Assembly: GCA_963920635.1 (NCBI GenBank)
Contig: OY987302.1
Coordinates: forward strand, 34,323,278 to 34,387,277
Source of the DNA: Pseudeuparius sepicola
Lineage: Eukaryota; Arthropoda; Insecta; Coleoptera; Anthribidae
Direction: 5' to 3'
Length of the DNA: 64,000 bases
The position numbers and the translations under genes were made by a program. Position 1 is the stretch's first letter, and each line of letters starts with the position of its first letter. The notes beneath the pieces were generated by a model, which saw only the letters and a list, made by a program, of their open reading frames with translations, was not told the DNA's origin and did not search any database. Positions 48,925-56,308 of this stretch are shown piece by piece.

Positions 48925-49330
48925 AACGTATAAATACCGGGGGGCGCACATTCGCGAGGACCAGTTGTCGAAGAGTAGCAGTTCAGTACTCAAGCAACAG
49001 TGTTCGACGATCAATCCATCCAGCAGGAGAGAAGTCGCTGGGCGGGGCCTGCAACCCTTGAACAAAACCACCAAATTTCTTCTAGGCACCTGAGTAAGTT
49101 GGACTGACCAAGTAATAAGATATTTTTGTTTTGATTCCTTTGTGTTTGCATTGCCTTTTATTTTGAAATTTTGAAATCATTCTGAAACTTTGGAGATATA
49201 CTGAATTTATTGTGCAATTTTTTATTTGAATTTTGGAGTTAATATCAGAAATTGAGTCCTTTTTTTCATTTTTATAATGAGGATTTGGTAAACTTATTTG
49301 CAGTTATGTCAGTTGAGGTAATGAGTGTTA
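48925..49330 (+). repeat. LTR-like repeat, second copy, cut by the viral element
   Basis: It contains TATAAATACC (about 48929), a leader, then CACCTGAGTAAGTTGGACTG (49088-49107) and AT-rich sequence resembling 37098-37480. Similarity fades near 49310-49330, where sequence specific to the viral element starts. Confidence 0.5.
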
Positions 49331-49410
49331 GTAGTATAGCAAAGGGTACTCCAGGGCGGAAGTGACGTCACAAGATGGCCGCCAAGGCGGGAAATTTGAA
49401 AATGGCCTTG

Positions 49411-49830
49411 ACCTGCGGGTTCAATGAACTTTAAGGGGCCACGTTCAGTTAACCTTGACCTGAAGGTTATCTAGAGGCCAAGGGGTTACCAGATCGATAA
49501 CCTTTAAGGGGTCATTGACCCGCGGGTTAACCTTGAAGGGGTCACGTTCAGTTAACCTTGACCTGAAGGTTATCTAGAGGTCAAGGGGTTACCAGATCGA
49601 TATCCTTTAAGGGGTCATTGACCCGCGGGTTCAATGAACTTGAAGGGGTCACGTTCAGTTAACCTTGACCTAAAGGTCAATGAACTTTAAGAGGTCACCG
49701 TTAACCTTGACCAGTCAATGAACTTTAAGAGGTCACCTTGTTAACCTTGACCTGAAGGTCGATGAACTTTAAGAGATCACCTTGAGTTAACCCCTGAAGG
49801 TCAGTGATCTTGTCACCTTGGCACGTGGAC
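49411..49830. repeat. ~103-bp tandem repeats with nuclear-receptor-like palindromes
   Basis: Repeats contain AACCTTGACCTGAAGGTTATC, GGGGTTACCAGATCGAT and GGGTCATTGACCC (49509-49521 and 49612-49624, 103 bp apart). GGGTTCAATGAACTT occurs at 49417-49431 and 49627-49641, and AGGTCAATGAACTTT at 49674-49688. These are inverted half-sites with a 1-bp spacer, the form bound by EcR/USP-type receptors. The array ends about 150 bp before the first viral gene. Confidence 0.8.
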
Positions 49831-49918
49831 CTTGATATAAAAAACGTTAGCAAAAATTATGCTGATGTTTGCACTAAAACAGTTGACGTAGCATTTAGGT
49901 GGGGGGAGGGATTGGGGA

Positions 49919-49958
49919 TATAAGCAGGATGCCGTTGGGAGAGCTCACTATACCCAGT
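49919..49958 (+). promoter_or_regulatory. Core promoter of the first viral gene
   Basis: TATAAG at 49919 with initiator candidates TCACT (A at 49947, 28 bp downstream) and CCAGT (A at 49956). The ATG follows at 49985. Confidence 0.55.
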
Positions 49959-49984
49959 CAACAGTGCTTGAATAATATTGAAAT

Positions 49985-50287
49985 ATGTCTTTTCTCAAAC
50001 AGTTGAACGAAAATAACTTCGTAAAAGAAATTGTGAGTGCAAGAGAGTTAGTGGTTGGTGAAAAACATAAAATTTTATCTTTTAGAAGAATTGAAACAAG
50101 GTACGGGGAGAAAGTGTTCGTCGAATTTAAAAATTTTCAAACTGCGCTACCTGCACGGTTCGTAAAAGAATTTACGTCTGAACGCATCGAAGACATAAAC
50201 CGGGAAATCACCAACGGAAAGAAGATCTTCTTGACGAGTCTGGGCCTCATTGGTAGGACAACGAATATTAAATTTGAGGAAGAATGA
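49985..50287 (+). CDS. Small viral protein of unknown function (100 aa)
   Basis: This opens the viral block. The sequence has alternating strands and a 'RRIETRYGEKVFVEF' core with 'LPARFVKEF' after it, a pattern reminiscent of small OB-fold nucleic-acid-binding proteins, but without any diagnostic residue. It carries no signal peptide or membrane segment. The stop (TGA, 50285-50287) overlaps the ATG of a 33-codon ORF as ATGA. A TATA box lies 66 bp upstream of the ATG. A single-stranded DNA-binding role is possible but not shown. The frame is intact. Confidence 0.7.
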   Translation: MSFLKQLNENNFVKEIVSARELVVGEKHKILSFRRIETRYGEKVFVEFKNFQTALPARFVKEFTSERIEDINREITNGKKIFLTSLGLIGRTTNIKFEEE

Positions 50288-50385
50288 ATCCCACTGACAA
50301 GAGGCGACGCAGACAACACTACAAAAGAAGATTGGAATTTTATCTAAGATCTCTTCAAAATTTGAAATATGAAATTCAAATGTAA
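50284..50385 (+). CDS. Tiny basic viral ORF (33 aa)
   Basis: The ATG at 50284 overlaps the preceding stop (ATGA). Ten of 33 residues are Arg or Lys, with the run 'DKRRRRQHYKRR' near the start. The second half is a probable helix. The stop at 50383-50385 is followed at once by AATAAA (50388-50393), so it is the last cistron of its transcript. A small Arg-rich protein could condense viral DNA as adenovirus core peptides do, but this is inference from composition. Coding status is uncertain because of its size. Confidence 0.45.
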   Translation: MNPTDKRRRRQHYKRRLEFYLRSLQNLKYEIQM

Positions 50386-50522
50386 GAAATAAATAAAAAG
50401 TTCAAAAACATAAATTTAGAAAATTGTAAAAAATAAAATGTGAAACCTGGTCAATCTTTTATTTACCCCTACAAAATTGAAACTCAAATCTGAAAGTTCC
50501 GATTGCTTCTGAGCGCAGAACA

Positions 50523-50558
50523 TATAAATACGTCCAAGTGCATTTGACTCGGATCAGT
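50523..50558 (+). promoter_or_regulatory. TATA-Inr promoter of the PLA2-like gene
   Basis: TATAAATA at 50523 and ATCAGTT with A at 50556, 33 bp apart. The ATG used is at 50562, only 6 nt beyond the predicted start. An in-frame ATG at 50538 lies upstream of the initiator and so is unlikely to be used. Confidence 0.7.
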
Positions 50559-50561
50559 TCA

Positions 50562-51362
50562 ATGTCATCCTTCACAGGTGAAGGGTTGGTGAACACGCTA
50601 ATAAATAAGTTGCCCGTCGAATTACATCTTCCTGGATATCAGTTTTGTGGTCCTGGCACAAAATTACAAAAAAGAATTGCGAGAGGTGACGCTGGTATAA
50701 ATAAGTTAGACGCTGCGTGCAAGGAGCACGATATTGCATATTCAGAAAATAGATCTTTAAAGGAGAGACACGCAGCCGATTTAGAATTGGAAAATAGGGC
50801 TTGGGGACGTGTTAAATCAAAAGACGCAAAATTTGGTGAAAAGGCTGCCGCTCTTCTAGTCACGACCGCAATGAAAACTAAACGAAAATTGGGAATGGGA
50901 ATAAAGCCGAGAAAAGGTTCGGTTTCTTTTAAAAAAGATATCGTGGGAAAAGTCTCGAGATCATTGAAAAAAACATTTGATAGAGATCAGCTTAATGATG
51001 TCAGGAATTTAAAGAAAACTTCATCGGCAGCTTTGCGCGCTGCACGATTAGCCATCAAGAAGGTGGGAGGGAAACGAAAAATTCGAGTACCGAGAGTGAT
51101 TCCCTTTGAAAAGAAAACAGGGTTTTTTTTACCCCTACTGCCCCTCTTAGGAGCTTTGGGGGCCCTCGGTTCGGTAGCTGGTGGTGCTAGCGCTGTTGCA
51201 AAAACCGTTATAGACGCAAAAAACGCGCAGAAAAAAATTGATGAACAAATACGTCATAATAGGGCAATGGAAGCTATTGGAAAAACGGGATCTGGGCTTT
51301 ACTTAAAGAAAAATAATCACGGAGGATTCGGTTTATATTTAAAGAAAAAAAACTCCCATTGA
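50562..51362 (+). CDS. PLA2-like virion protein (parvovirus VP1-type phospholipase domain)
   Basis: This codes for 266 residues. Residues ~24-60 hold a secreted-PLA2-like core: the glycine loop 'GYQFCGPGTKL' and the catalytic helix 'LDAACKEHDIAY' with the His56-Asp57 pair. Parvovirus VP1 and some adintovirus-like elements carry the same kind of domain to breach endosomal membranes. A basic middle part follows ('KTKRKLGMG', 'RKIRVPRVI'). Residues ~190-215 are a Gly/Ala/Leu hydrophobic segment, then a charged coiled-coil-like helix. The C terminus repeats 'GLYLKK' twice. The stop overlaps the protease ATG (TGATG). Function is inferred from active-site residues. The frame is intact. Confidence 0.82.
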   Translation: MSSFTGEGLVNTLINKLPVELHLPGYQFCGPGTKLQKRIARGDAGINKLDAACKEHDIAYSENRSLKERHAADLELENRAWGRVKSKDAKFGEKAAALLVTTAMKTKRKLGMGIKPRKGSVSFKKDIVGKVSRSLKKTFDRDQLNDVRNLKKTSSAALRAARLAIKKVGGKRKIRVPRVIPFEKKTGFFLPLLPLLGALGALGSVAGGASAVAKTVIDAKNAQKKIDEQIRHNRAMEAIGKTGSGLYLKKNNHGGFGLYLKKKNSH

Positions 51363-51727
51363 TGCTACCCAATAGACCTCTAACGGATAAAGATTTAATT
51401 TTTTATGCTAAAAAGATAAAAATACCTTATTTTAGAGGTGTCTTTATGAGAGACACGCTTCCAAAACTTGGTCCAAACAAAAACGAATCGGCAATTTTGA
51501 ATTTAGACGTCAAAAGTAATGCTGGAACACATTGGGTAGCATATGAGAAAAGAGGTAACAACGTTGAGTATTTCGATAGTTTCGGGGCGCTGAAGCCACC
51601 GAAAGAACTGATCCTATACTTGGGGAAACATGCTAATATCGTATACAACAATAACTCGTATCAAACATACGATGAAATAAATTGCGGACACCTCTGTTTG
51701 GAATTTTTACGTGGAAAAACCCTATAA
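51362..51727 (+). CDS. Adenain-like cysteine protease
   Basis: This codes for 121 residues. The catalytic set of adenovirus-type (C5/Ulp1-like) proteases is visible: His57 in 'GTHWVAYEK', Asp72 in 'VEYFDSFG', Gln101 in 'SYQTYDEINC' and the nucleophile Cys108 in 'NCGHLCLEFL'. It is shorter than adenovirus adenain (about 200 aa), as in many insect relatives. It would mature capsid proteins. The ATG at 51362 overlaps the stop of the PLA2-like gene (TGATG), suggesting termination-reinitiation on a shared mRNA. The next gene's TATA box overlaps its stop codon. The frame is intact. Confidence 0.88.
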   Translation: MLPNRPLTDKDLIFYAKKIKIPYFRGVFMRDTLPKLGPNKNESAILNLDVKSNAGTHWVAYEKRGNNVEYFDSFGALKPPKELILYLGKHANIVYNNNSYQTYDEINCGHLCLEFLRGKTL

Positions 51728-51758
51728 AACAGAAGAAATTATCATATTTTTGCTCAGT
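51723..51758 (+). promoter_or_regulatory. TATA-Inr promoter of the penton-like gene
   Basis: TATAAAA at 51723 (overlapping the protease stop) and CTCAGTC with A at 51756, 33 bp apart. The ATG is at 51760, 4 nt after the predicted start. Confidence 0.72.
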
Positions 51759-51759
51759 C

Positions 51760-52478
51760 ATGTCGCAGACGTTTACTTTGACGGGTAACGGTAGCTACAT
51801 CTCCAAATCGTTTTTTCCGCCCCTTGAGCTAGATCCTCAGTACGAATATTCGCTAGCGTTAATTTCTCTATCTACTTGGAATTCAATTCCAAATATAGAG
51901 GGAGGACAGAACAAGCTATATTTCGTAGATCACAGAGGAAGCGAGATAGAAATTGAGATTCCGACAGGAGCATATGAGATTCGGGATATTGAGAATTACG
52001 TTCAGAAACAACTAGGAAGTTCGCTGGATAATCAGCAAGAACTAGACGAAATTTTTTCGTTGAAACCTAACAATAATACTTTAAAGTGTGAACTTAAATC
52101 TCTGTATAACGTAAATTTTAAACAGCCCGATACTATAGCTAAATTGCTTGGCTTTTCCAATAAAATATTGAAATCCGGAGATTTAATCAATCAGACCTCC
52201 GAGTAGAGATTGTGCAAGTGGTAACAATAAGAGTGGAGTGCAATTTAATTTCGGGATCAAATTACAACAACGCACCTTCGCATACCCTTTTTGAGTTTAT
52301 GCCTACAGTAGACCCGGGATACAGTATCAATATCGAACCTAGGAATCTAATTTATTTGCCTGTCAGTAGGAAAACCATCGACAATATTACAGTGCAACTT
52401 TTAGATCAAGATTCAAGATCGGTAAATCTCAACGGGGAAGAAATCAATCAGATTGGAGCTGAAGAGAAATGGTGTTAG
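51760..52478 (+). pseudogene. Penton-like minor capsid protein, frameshifted
   Basis: The first part (51760-52206) begins 'MSQTFTLTGNGSYISKSFFP' and has beta-rich sequence with 'YEYSLALISLSTWNSIPNI'. A stop occurs at 52204-52206. In another frame the sequence continues from about 52207 with 'TIRVECNLISGSNYNNAPSH', 'NLIYLPVSRKTIDNITVQLL' and 'NLNGEEIN', ending at 52478. The two halves together match the length and pattern of the single-jelly-roll penton-like protein found beside the major capsid gene in such elements. The frame break near 52200 makes this copy defective unless it is a programmed shift. The jelly-roll call is inference from context. Confidence 0.6.
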
Positions 52479-52672
52479 TTTTTGATGGTAGGTACCGACC
52501 ATATAAAAGGAGTGTCGGTCGGTCGAGAAGTTCACAACCAGCAGAGCTGTACAAGAGTAGAGATCGTAATACGAGTCTTACACCTGAAAATCGCTTGTTC
52601 CTAAAATATCTCGGTTATCATGTCATTGACGCATCAAGTGTTCGACGTGCATCAGAAACCAAAGTTCGATGA
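52469..52672 (+). CDS. Small overlapping viral ORF (67 aa), basic
   Basis: It starts at ATG 52469, 10 nt before the end of the penton-like frame, and ends inside the major-capsid gene (overlap 52620-52672). The N-terminal half is basic and Ser-rich ('YRPYKRSVGRSRSSQ'). It then has 'LTPENRLFLKYLGYHV', an end-type motif I associate with small virion proteins of related insect elements. The TATA box for the next gene (52502) is inside it. Function unknown; coding is plausible from the tight overlaps but not proved. Confidence 0.45.
   Translation: MVLVFDGRYRPYKRSVGRSRSSQPAELYKSRDRNTSLTPENRLFLKYLGYHVIDASSVRRASETKVR
52502..52536 (+). promoter_or_regulatory. Probable promoter of the major-capsid gene
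   Basis: TATAAAAGG at 52502 with TTCACA (A at 52534, 32 bp) as the initiator. The capsid ATG is at 52620, giving a leader of about 86 nt. Confidence 0.55.
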
Positions 52673-53852
52673 ATCTATTCAACGTTTAGAAGCACGCTCC
52701 TATTATCCGTTCGTAAAGTCCTTCATGAACAATGACATCGTAGAAATAACCGTTAATCAAGGTGACGCTTGGTTGATGTATGATGCTGCAATTTTCGTAA
52801 AAGGTAAAATAAGCAAGAAATCAGGCACTGGTACTTGCAAGCTTGTAAACAATGGTGCATCGTTTTTCTTTGATTCTGTCTCATACGAACTTAATGACAA
52901 AGAGTTGGAAATGGTGAGAGATCCTGGAGTTGTGAGTGCCATGAGGGGATATTTATGTTATTCTCCTAACGATGAAAAGTACTTGGTAACTTCAAGTTGG
53001 AGCTATCCCAAGGACAATGCGCCAATCTTGAATAAGGACGGAACATTCAGCGTAAGAATACCGCTTAAACATTTGTTTGGGCTCTTTAATGATTATCAAT
53101 ATGCCATTTGCGGTAAGCAAACAATAAGACTAATTCGAGCCCGCAACGACAATAATTGCCTGCTACTAGAGAAAGCTGCCGACTCCACTACAGAGTTGAC
53201 AGCAGAATTATTGATTACCAATATAGAACTAAAAGTGAAACATGTACAGCCAAACGATATGATTAGATTAGATCTCCTGCAATCCATAAAGCGAGATCAA
53301 CCCATTATTATACCCTTTAGAAAGTGGGAATTACATGAATTGCCAACTCTTACGGCAAACTCTCGTAAAGAAATTTGGTCAGTGAAAACATCTGCAGCAG
53401 TGGAATCTCCTAGGTTTGTTGTAGTTGGTTTTCAAACTAATCGCAAAGAAAATAGCAAAAGCGATCCCACAAAATTCGATCACATAAGTATATCAGACGT
53501 TAGGTTAATTCTAAACGGTGAATATTTCCCATTTGAAAGGCAGAGGCTGGATTTCAAAAATAATGATTACTTAGAAGCTTACAATAGTTACATTGAATTT
53601 TATTCAAGTTTTATGGGCGTTCGTGAGAAACGTCCACTGCTAGATTACAAAGATTACAAAGATAACGTAACTCTGTTTGTTATCGACTGTTCTAGAAGAA
53701 ATGAGACCCTTAAGACCAGCACTGTTGACGTCAAACTAGACATAGAAAGTGATGTCGGTTTTCCTAAAGACACTCGAGCGTATTGCTTAATTATTCACGA
53801 CAGTCTTATGGAATATCTGCCGCTAAGCGAAGTAGTCAGAAACTTGATGTAA
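52620..53852 (+). CDS. Major capsid protein candidate (double-jelly-roll type)
   Basis: This is the longest intact viral frame (410 aa). It has no known catalytic motif, no signal peptide and no membrane segment. It is beta-rich with spaced hydrophobic strands: 'NNDIVEITVNQGDAWLMYDA', 'SFFFDSVSYELNDKELE' and 'VRIPLKHLFGLFNDY' in the first half, and 'ISDVRLILNGEYFPFERQRL' with 'FYSSFMGVREKRPLLDY' in the second. Its size, the two-part layout and its position after the protease and penton-like genes are as expected for the DJR capsid protein of Polinton/adintovirus-like elements. AATAAA follows at 53867. Start: ATG 52620 precedes the first conserved-looking strand. A structure prediction would settle the fold. 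Confidence 0.72.
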   Translation: MSLTHQVFDVHQKPKFDESIQRLEARSYYPFVKSFMNNDIVEITVNQGDAWLMYDAAIFVKGKISKKSGTGTCKLVNNGASFFFDSVSYELNDKELEMVRDPGVVSAMRGYLCYSPNDEKYLVTSSWSYPKDNAPILNKDGTFSVRIPLKHLFGLFNDYQYAICGKQTIRLIRARNDNNCLLLEKAADSTTELTAELLITNIELKVKHVQPNDMIRLDLLQSIKRDQPIIIPFRKWELHELPTLTANSRKEIWSVKTSAAVESPRFVVVGFQTNRKENSKSDPTKFDHISISDVRLILNGEYFPFERQRLDFKNNDYLEAYNSYIEFYSSFMGVREKRPLLDYKDYKDNVTLFVIDCSRRNETLKTSTVDVKLDIESDVGFPKDTRAYCLIIHDSLMEYLPLSEVVRNLM

Positions 53853-53899
53853 GACCGCTTACCTCAATAAACTCCCAGTTGCTAGTTTGACTCGGAAGA

Positions 53900-54424
53900 A
53901 TGAAGATCGCAGTCGTAGACACTCAAGGGTTTATAATTGACGGACTTTTCTACCCCAAAGAATTGTCGATCAAAATTAACAATCAAATTTTACACCTGCT
54001 GATAAAACCCCCTAAGGATTATTATTTGCTAACTGCGGTGGATAGAAAGCAAGTATCTTATTTGGAACACAATTTTCATGGTTTATGGTATTCCAATGGA
54101 TATGTGTAGTGCAATCATGTGCGAGAAATTTTAGAAGAGTTTCTTTTCGATGTCGACATCATCTACATCAAAGGATATCAGAAAGAAAAATTCTTGCAGA
54201 CTATCGACATCGATCCTACGAAAATAATCAATATTGAGAAACTGGAGAATAATTTTGGAAATTTACCGAAATTCGAAAAAGATGTACCCCTTTGCTTGTA
54301 TCACCTAAAACATTCTAAATATATGTGCAGTTTGAGAAATTGTGAAAAGTTGGACAGCTGGTTGAAGAATTTTCTATTTAAAAGGAATATCGAAGCGACG
54401 ACTTCACAAGGGTTGAAGGAGTAA
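53900..54424 (+). pseudogene. Unknown viral protein, split by one nonsense codon
   Basis: The frame runs from ATG 53900 ('MKIAVVDTQGFIIDG') to 54424 and is interrupted once by TAG at 54107-54109. Without that stop it would be 174 codons. Visible features: an N-terminal strand with Asp, 'LLIKPPKDYYLLTAVDRKQV', 'NFHGLWYSNGYV' before the stop, 'DVDIIYIKGYQKEKFLQTI', and a His/Cys cluster 'CLYHLKHSKYMCSLRNC' near the end that could bind metal. I do not recognise the family with confidence; a nuclease-like fold is conceivable. It lies between capsid and IAP genes. Confidence 0.6.
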
Positions 54425-54515
54425 ACGAAAAAATGTTTTTTAATATATATTTAAGTGTAGAATGTAATATCTAAAAATGTTAAAAATAAAGCAAAGCAAT
54501 TTTTAATTGTTGTTT

Positions 54516-54690
54516 CATATTTCACCTTACACTTGAAATTTGAGAACAAATGAACTCGACACTACCCCTCCTCATATTTCACCTTACACTTGAAATATGA
54601 TAACAAATGAACTCGACACTACCCCTCCTCATATTTCACCTTACACTTGAAATTTGATAACAAATGAACTCAGCACTTCCCCCCTCCAAC
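54516..54690. repeat. Three ~58-bp tandem repeats upstream of the IAP gene
   Basis: TCATATTTCACCTTACACTTG and ACAAATGAACTCGACACTAC recur three times with few changes. The array ends just before the TATA box at 54701, so it may act as upstream promoter sequence. Confidence 0.8.
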
Positions 54691-54700
54691 AATACTTATA

Positions 54701-54733
54701 TATAAATAACGATCTGCGGAATCTCTAGCCAGT
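54701..54733 (+). promoter_or_regulatory. TATA-Inr promoter of the IAP gene
   Basis: TATAAATA at 54701 and CCAGT with A at 54731, exactly 30 bp apart. The ATG is at 54758. Confidence 0.72.
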
Positions 54734-54757
54734 AGTACTCGAATCGTGTATTAAAAA

Positions 54758-55282
54758 ATGGAACTAGTGTCATATAAAAATATTGATGACAGACTCAAAT
54801 CGTTTGAGTCTTGGCCATCAAGTAGTGTGATTGCGGGACAAAAACTGGCGGAAGCTGGTTTTTTCTATAAAAATAACGAAGATGTGGTTGAGTGTCCATA
54901 CTGTCATATCGAAGGATATCATTGGGAACCTGAAGATAATCCTATGCTCGATCACGCAAGTTGGTCTCCGAACTGTCCCTTTGTGTTACAAGGTGGTGAT
55001 ACTGATGCGGAATTACCTGAAATTCGCCCGATTGAAATTCGCCCGAATGCCGTTCCCGAAGATGAGGTGTGGACTCAAAAAGTTGATGCTTATTCTCAAA
55101 CTGAGCAAACTTGTAAAGATGAAGAAAAAAATTTATGTAAAATTTGTTTCTCTAACCCTATAGAGGTATTAATGTCTCCTTGCGGGCATTTAGTTTTTTG
55201 TATGGAATGTTCAACATCAATAAATAGATGTCCGTTGTGTAGACAAGTTATATGGAATAAAATGAGGGCATACCTTCCATGA
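54758..55282 (+). CDS. iap: Viral inhibitor of apoptosis (BIR + RING)
   Basis: This codes for 174 residues. Residues ~10-78 form one BIR domain: 'RLKSFESWP', 'LAEAGFFYKN' and the zinc set 'CPYC...DHASWSPNCPF' (CX2C, His, Cys). After an acidic linker, residues ~126-163 form a C3HC4 RING: 'CKICFSNPIEVLMSPCGHLV', then 'CMEC' and 'CPLC'. The one-BIR-plus-RING layout is that of baculovirus and entomopoxvirus IAPs, which block host caspases or act as E3 ubiquitin ligases. It has its own promoter and is intact. Capture from an insect host or another virus is likely. The domain call is secure; the anti-apoptotic role is from family knowledge. Confidence 0.93.
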   Translation: MELVSYKNIDDRLKSFESWPSSSVIAGQKLAEAGFFYKNNEDVVECPYCHIEGYHWEPEDNPMLDHASWSPNCPFVLQGGDTDAELPEIRPIEIRPNAVPEDEVWTQKVDAYSQTEQTCKDEEKNLCKICFSNPIEVLMSPCGHLVFCMECSTSINRCPLCRQVIWNKMRAYLP

Positions 55283-55356
55283 AAACATTGTATTTTTCAA
55301 TAATAAAAATTACAACAATGTTCATTTTTGACTGCCCCTTATCCTACCAAGAAAAA

Positions 55357-55535
55357 GCTTAAAGCGTCTAAGCGACTCAAAAAACGACTAGACGACTTGT
55401 ATAAACGACTAGACGACTCGGAAAAACGACTAGACAACTGGAAAAACGACTCGGAAAAACGACTAAACGACTTGAAAAACGACTATAAAAACGACTAAAC
55501 GACTCTAAAAACAACTAGACGACTCAAAGCGACTC
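55357..55535. repeat. Short tandem repeats (CGACTAGACGACT) upstream of the ATPase gene
   Basis: Imperfect units of about 16-20 bp with AAACGACTAGACGACT recur some nine times. The array ends immediately before the TATA box at 55541. Confidence 0.8.
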
Positions 55536-55540
55536 GAAAC

Positions 55541-55572
55541 TATAAATACTGACGTATCTTTGTCGGATCAGT
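55541..55572 (+). promoter_or_regulatory. TATA-Inr promoter of the ATPase gene
   Basis: TATAAATA at 55541 and ATCAGTC with A at 55570, 29 bp apart. The ATG is at 55587. Confidence 0.72.
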
Positions 55573-55586
55573 CAGACTGATTCATA

Positions 55587-56278
55587 ATGCAAATCGAACA
55601 ACAGCAAACATCGCTCCCTATTGAAAACTTAGATGTTCTGGCTGAGAAGCAGCTTAAGTCGAAACATGGCAAACTATTTCCAAATTCAATTCGTGCAATT
55701 TTTTGTGGTCCAGTGGATGTGGAAAAACAAACGCACTTTTAACTTTAATATTTAACCAAAATGGTTTGAAATTTGAAAACGTGTATGTATAGAGCAAATC
55801 GCTCTATCAGGAAAAATATCGGCTACTACAAGATGTTCTAAAAAATATTGATTGTATCGGATATTTTCCATTCAAAGCCAGCGATGATGTAATAGATCCA
55901 TCTGATGCTCGAGAAAATTCCCTCATTGTTTTCGACGATGTGGCTTGCGACAAGCAAAATAAAATCAGGGAGTATTATTCTATGTGCAGACATAAGGGTA
56001 TTGACGCGGTGTATCTTTGCCAGACTTACTCCAAGATACCCAAGCAGTTGATTCGAGATAACTGCAACTTTATAGTACTTTTTAAGCAGGATGAGACAAA
56101 TCTCAGACACGTGTATGAAGAGCACGTGTCACCTGACCTAACCTTCGAACAGCTTAAAGATATATGTCGCCAGTGTTGGAATGATAATTATGGCTCTTTG
56201 GTAATCGTGAAAGACTTTAGCATAAACGAGGGACGTTATCGACAGGGATTCGACAAATATATAAGGTCTGGACAATAG
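55587..56278 (+). pseudogene. FtsK/A32-like DNA-packaging ATPase, frameshift and stop
   Basis: The first 40-odd codons from ATG 55587 are open. A one-base loss inside the Walker A region (about 55711-55722) shifts the frame; the P-loop is recognisable only across the two frames. A TAG at 55790-55792 is a second break. From there the frame is open to 56278 with Walker B 'SLIVFDDVAC', 'YYSMCRHKGIDAVYLCQTYS' (the sensor-like region), and 'IRDNCNFIVLFKQDETNL', all typical of the genome-packaging ATPases of Polinton, adintovirus and NCLDV lineages. This copy cannot make the enzyme. The call is firm from Walker B and flanks. Confidence 0.82.
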
Positions 56279-56293
56279 CTTCTACGGATCATT
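56260..56293 (+). promoter_or_regulatory. TATA-Inr promoter of the large conserved gene
   Basis: TATAAG at 56260, inside the end of the ATPase gene, and ATCATTA with A at 56291, 31 bp apart. The ATG is at 56309. Confidence 0.6.
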
Positions 56294-56308
56294 AGCGCAT
56301 CTGACGAT

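Noticed and set aside
48848..49093. Paired sense and antisense 81-codon frames in a GC-rich patch
   Set aside because: The region is the promoter-leader part of an LTR-like repeat; the frames have no motif and are not kept in the related copy at 36.9 kb.
50538..50561. Upstream ATG for the PLA2-like gene
   Set aside because: It lies before the predicted transcription start (50556), so the ATG at 50562 is more likely.
54758..55282. IAP as a captured host gene unrelated to the virus
   Set aside because: It has the same orientation, TATA-initiator layout and compact spacing as the viral genes around it; no intron or host flank is visible.
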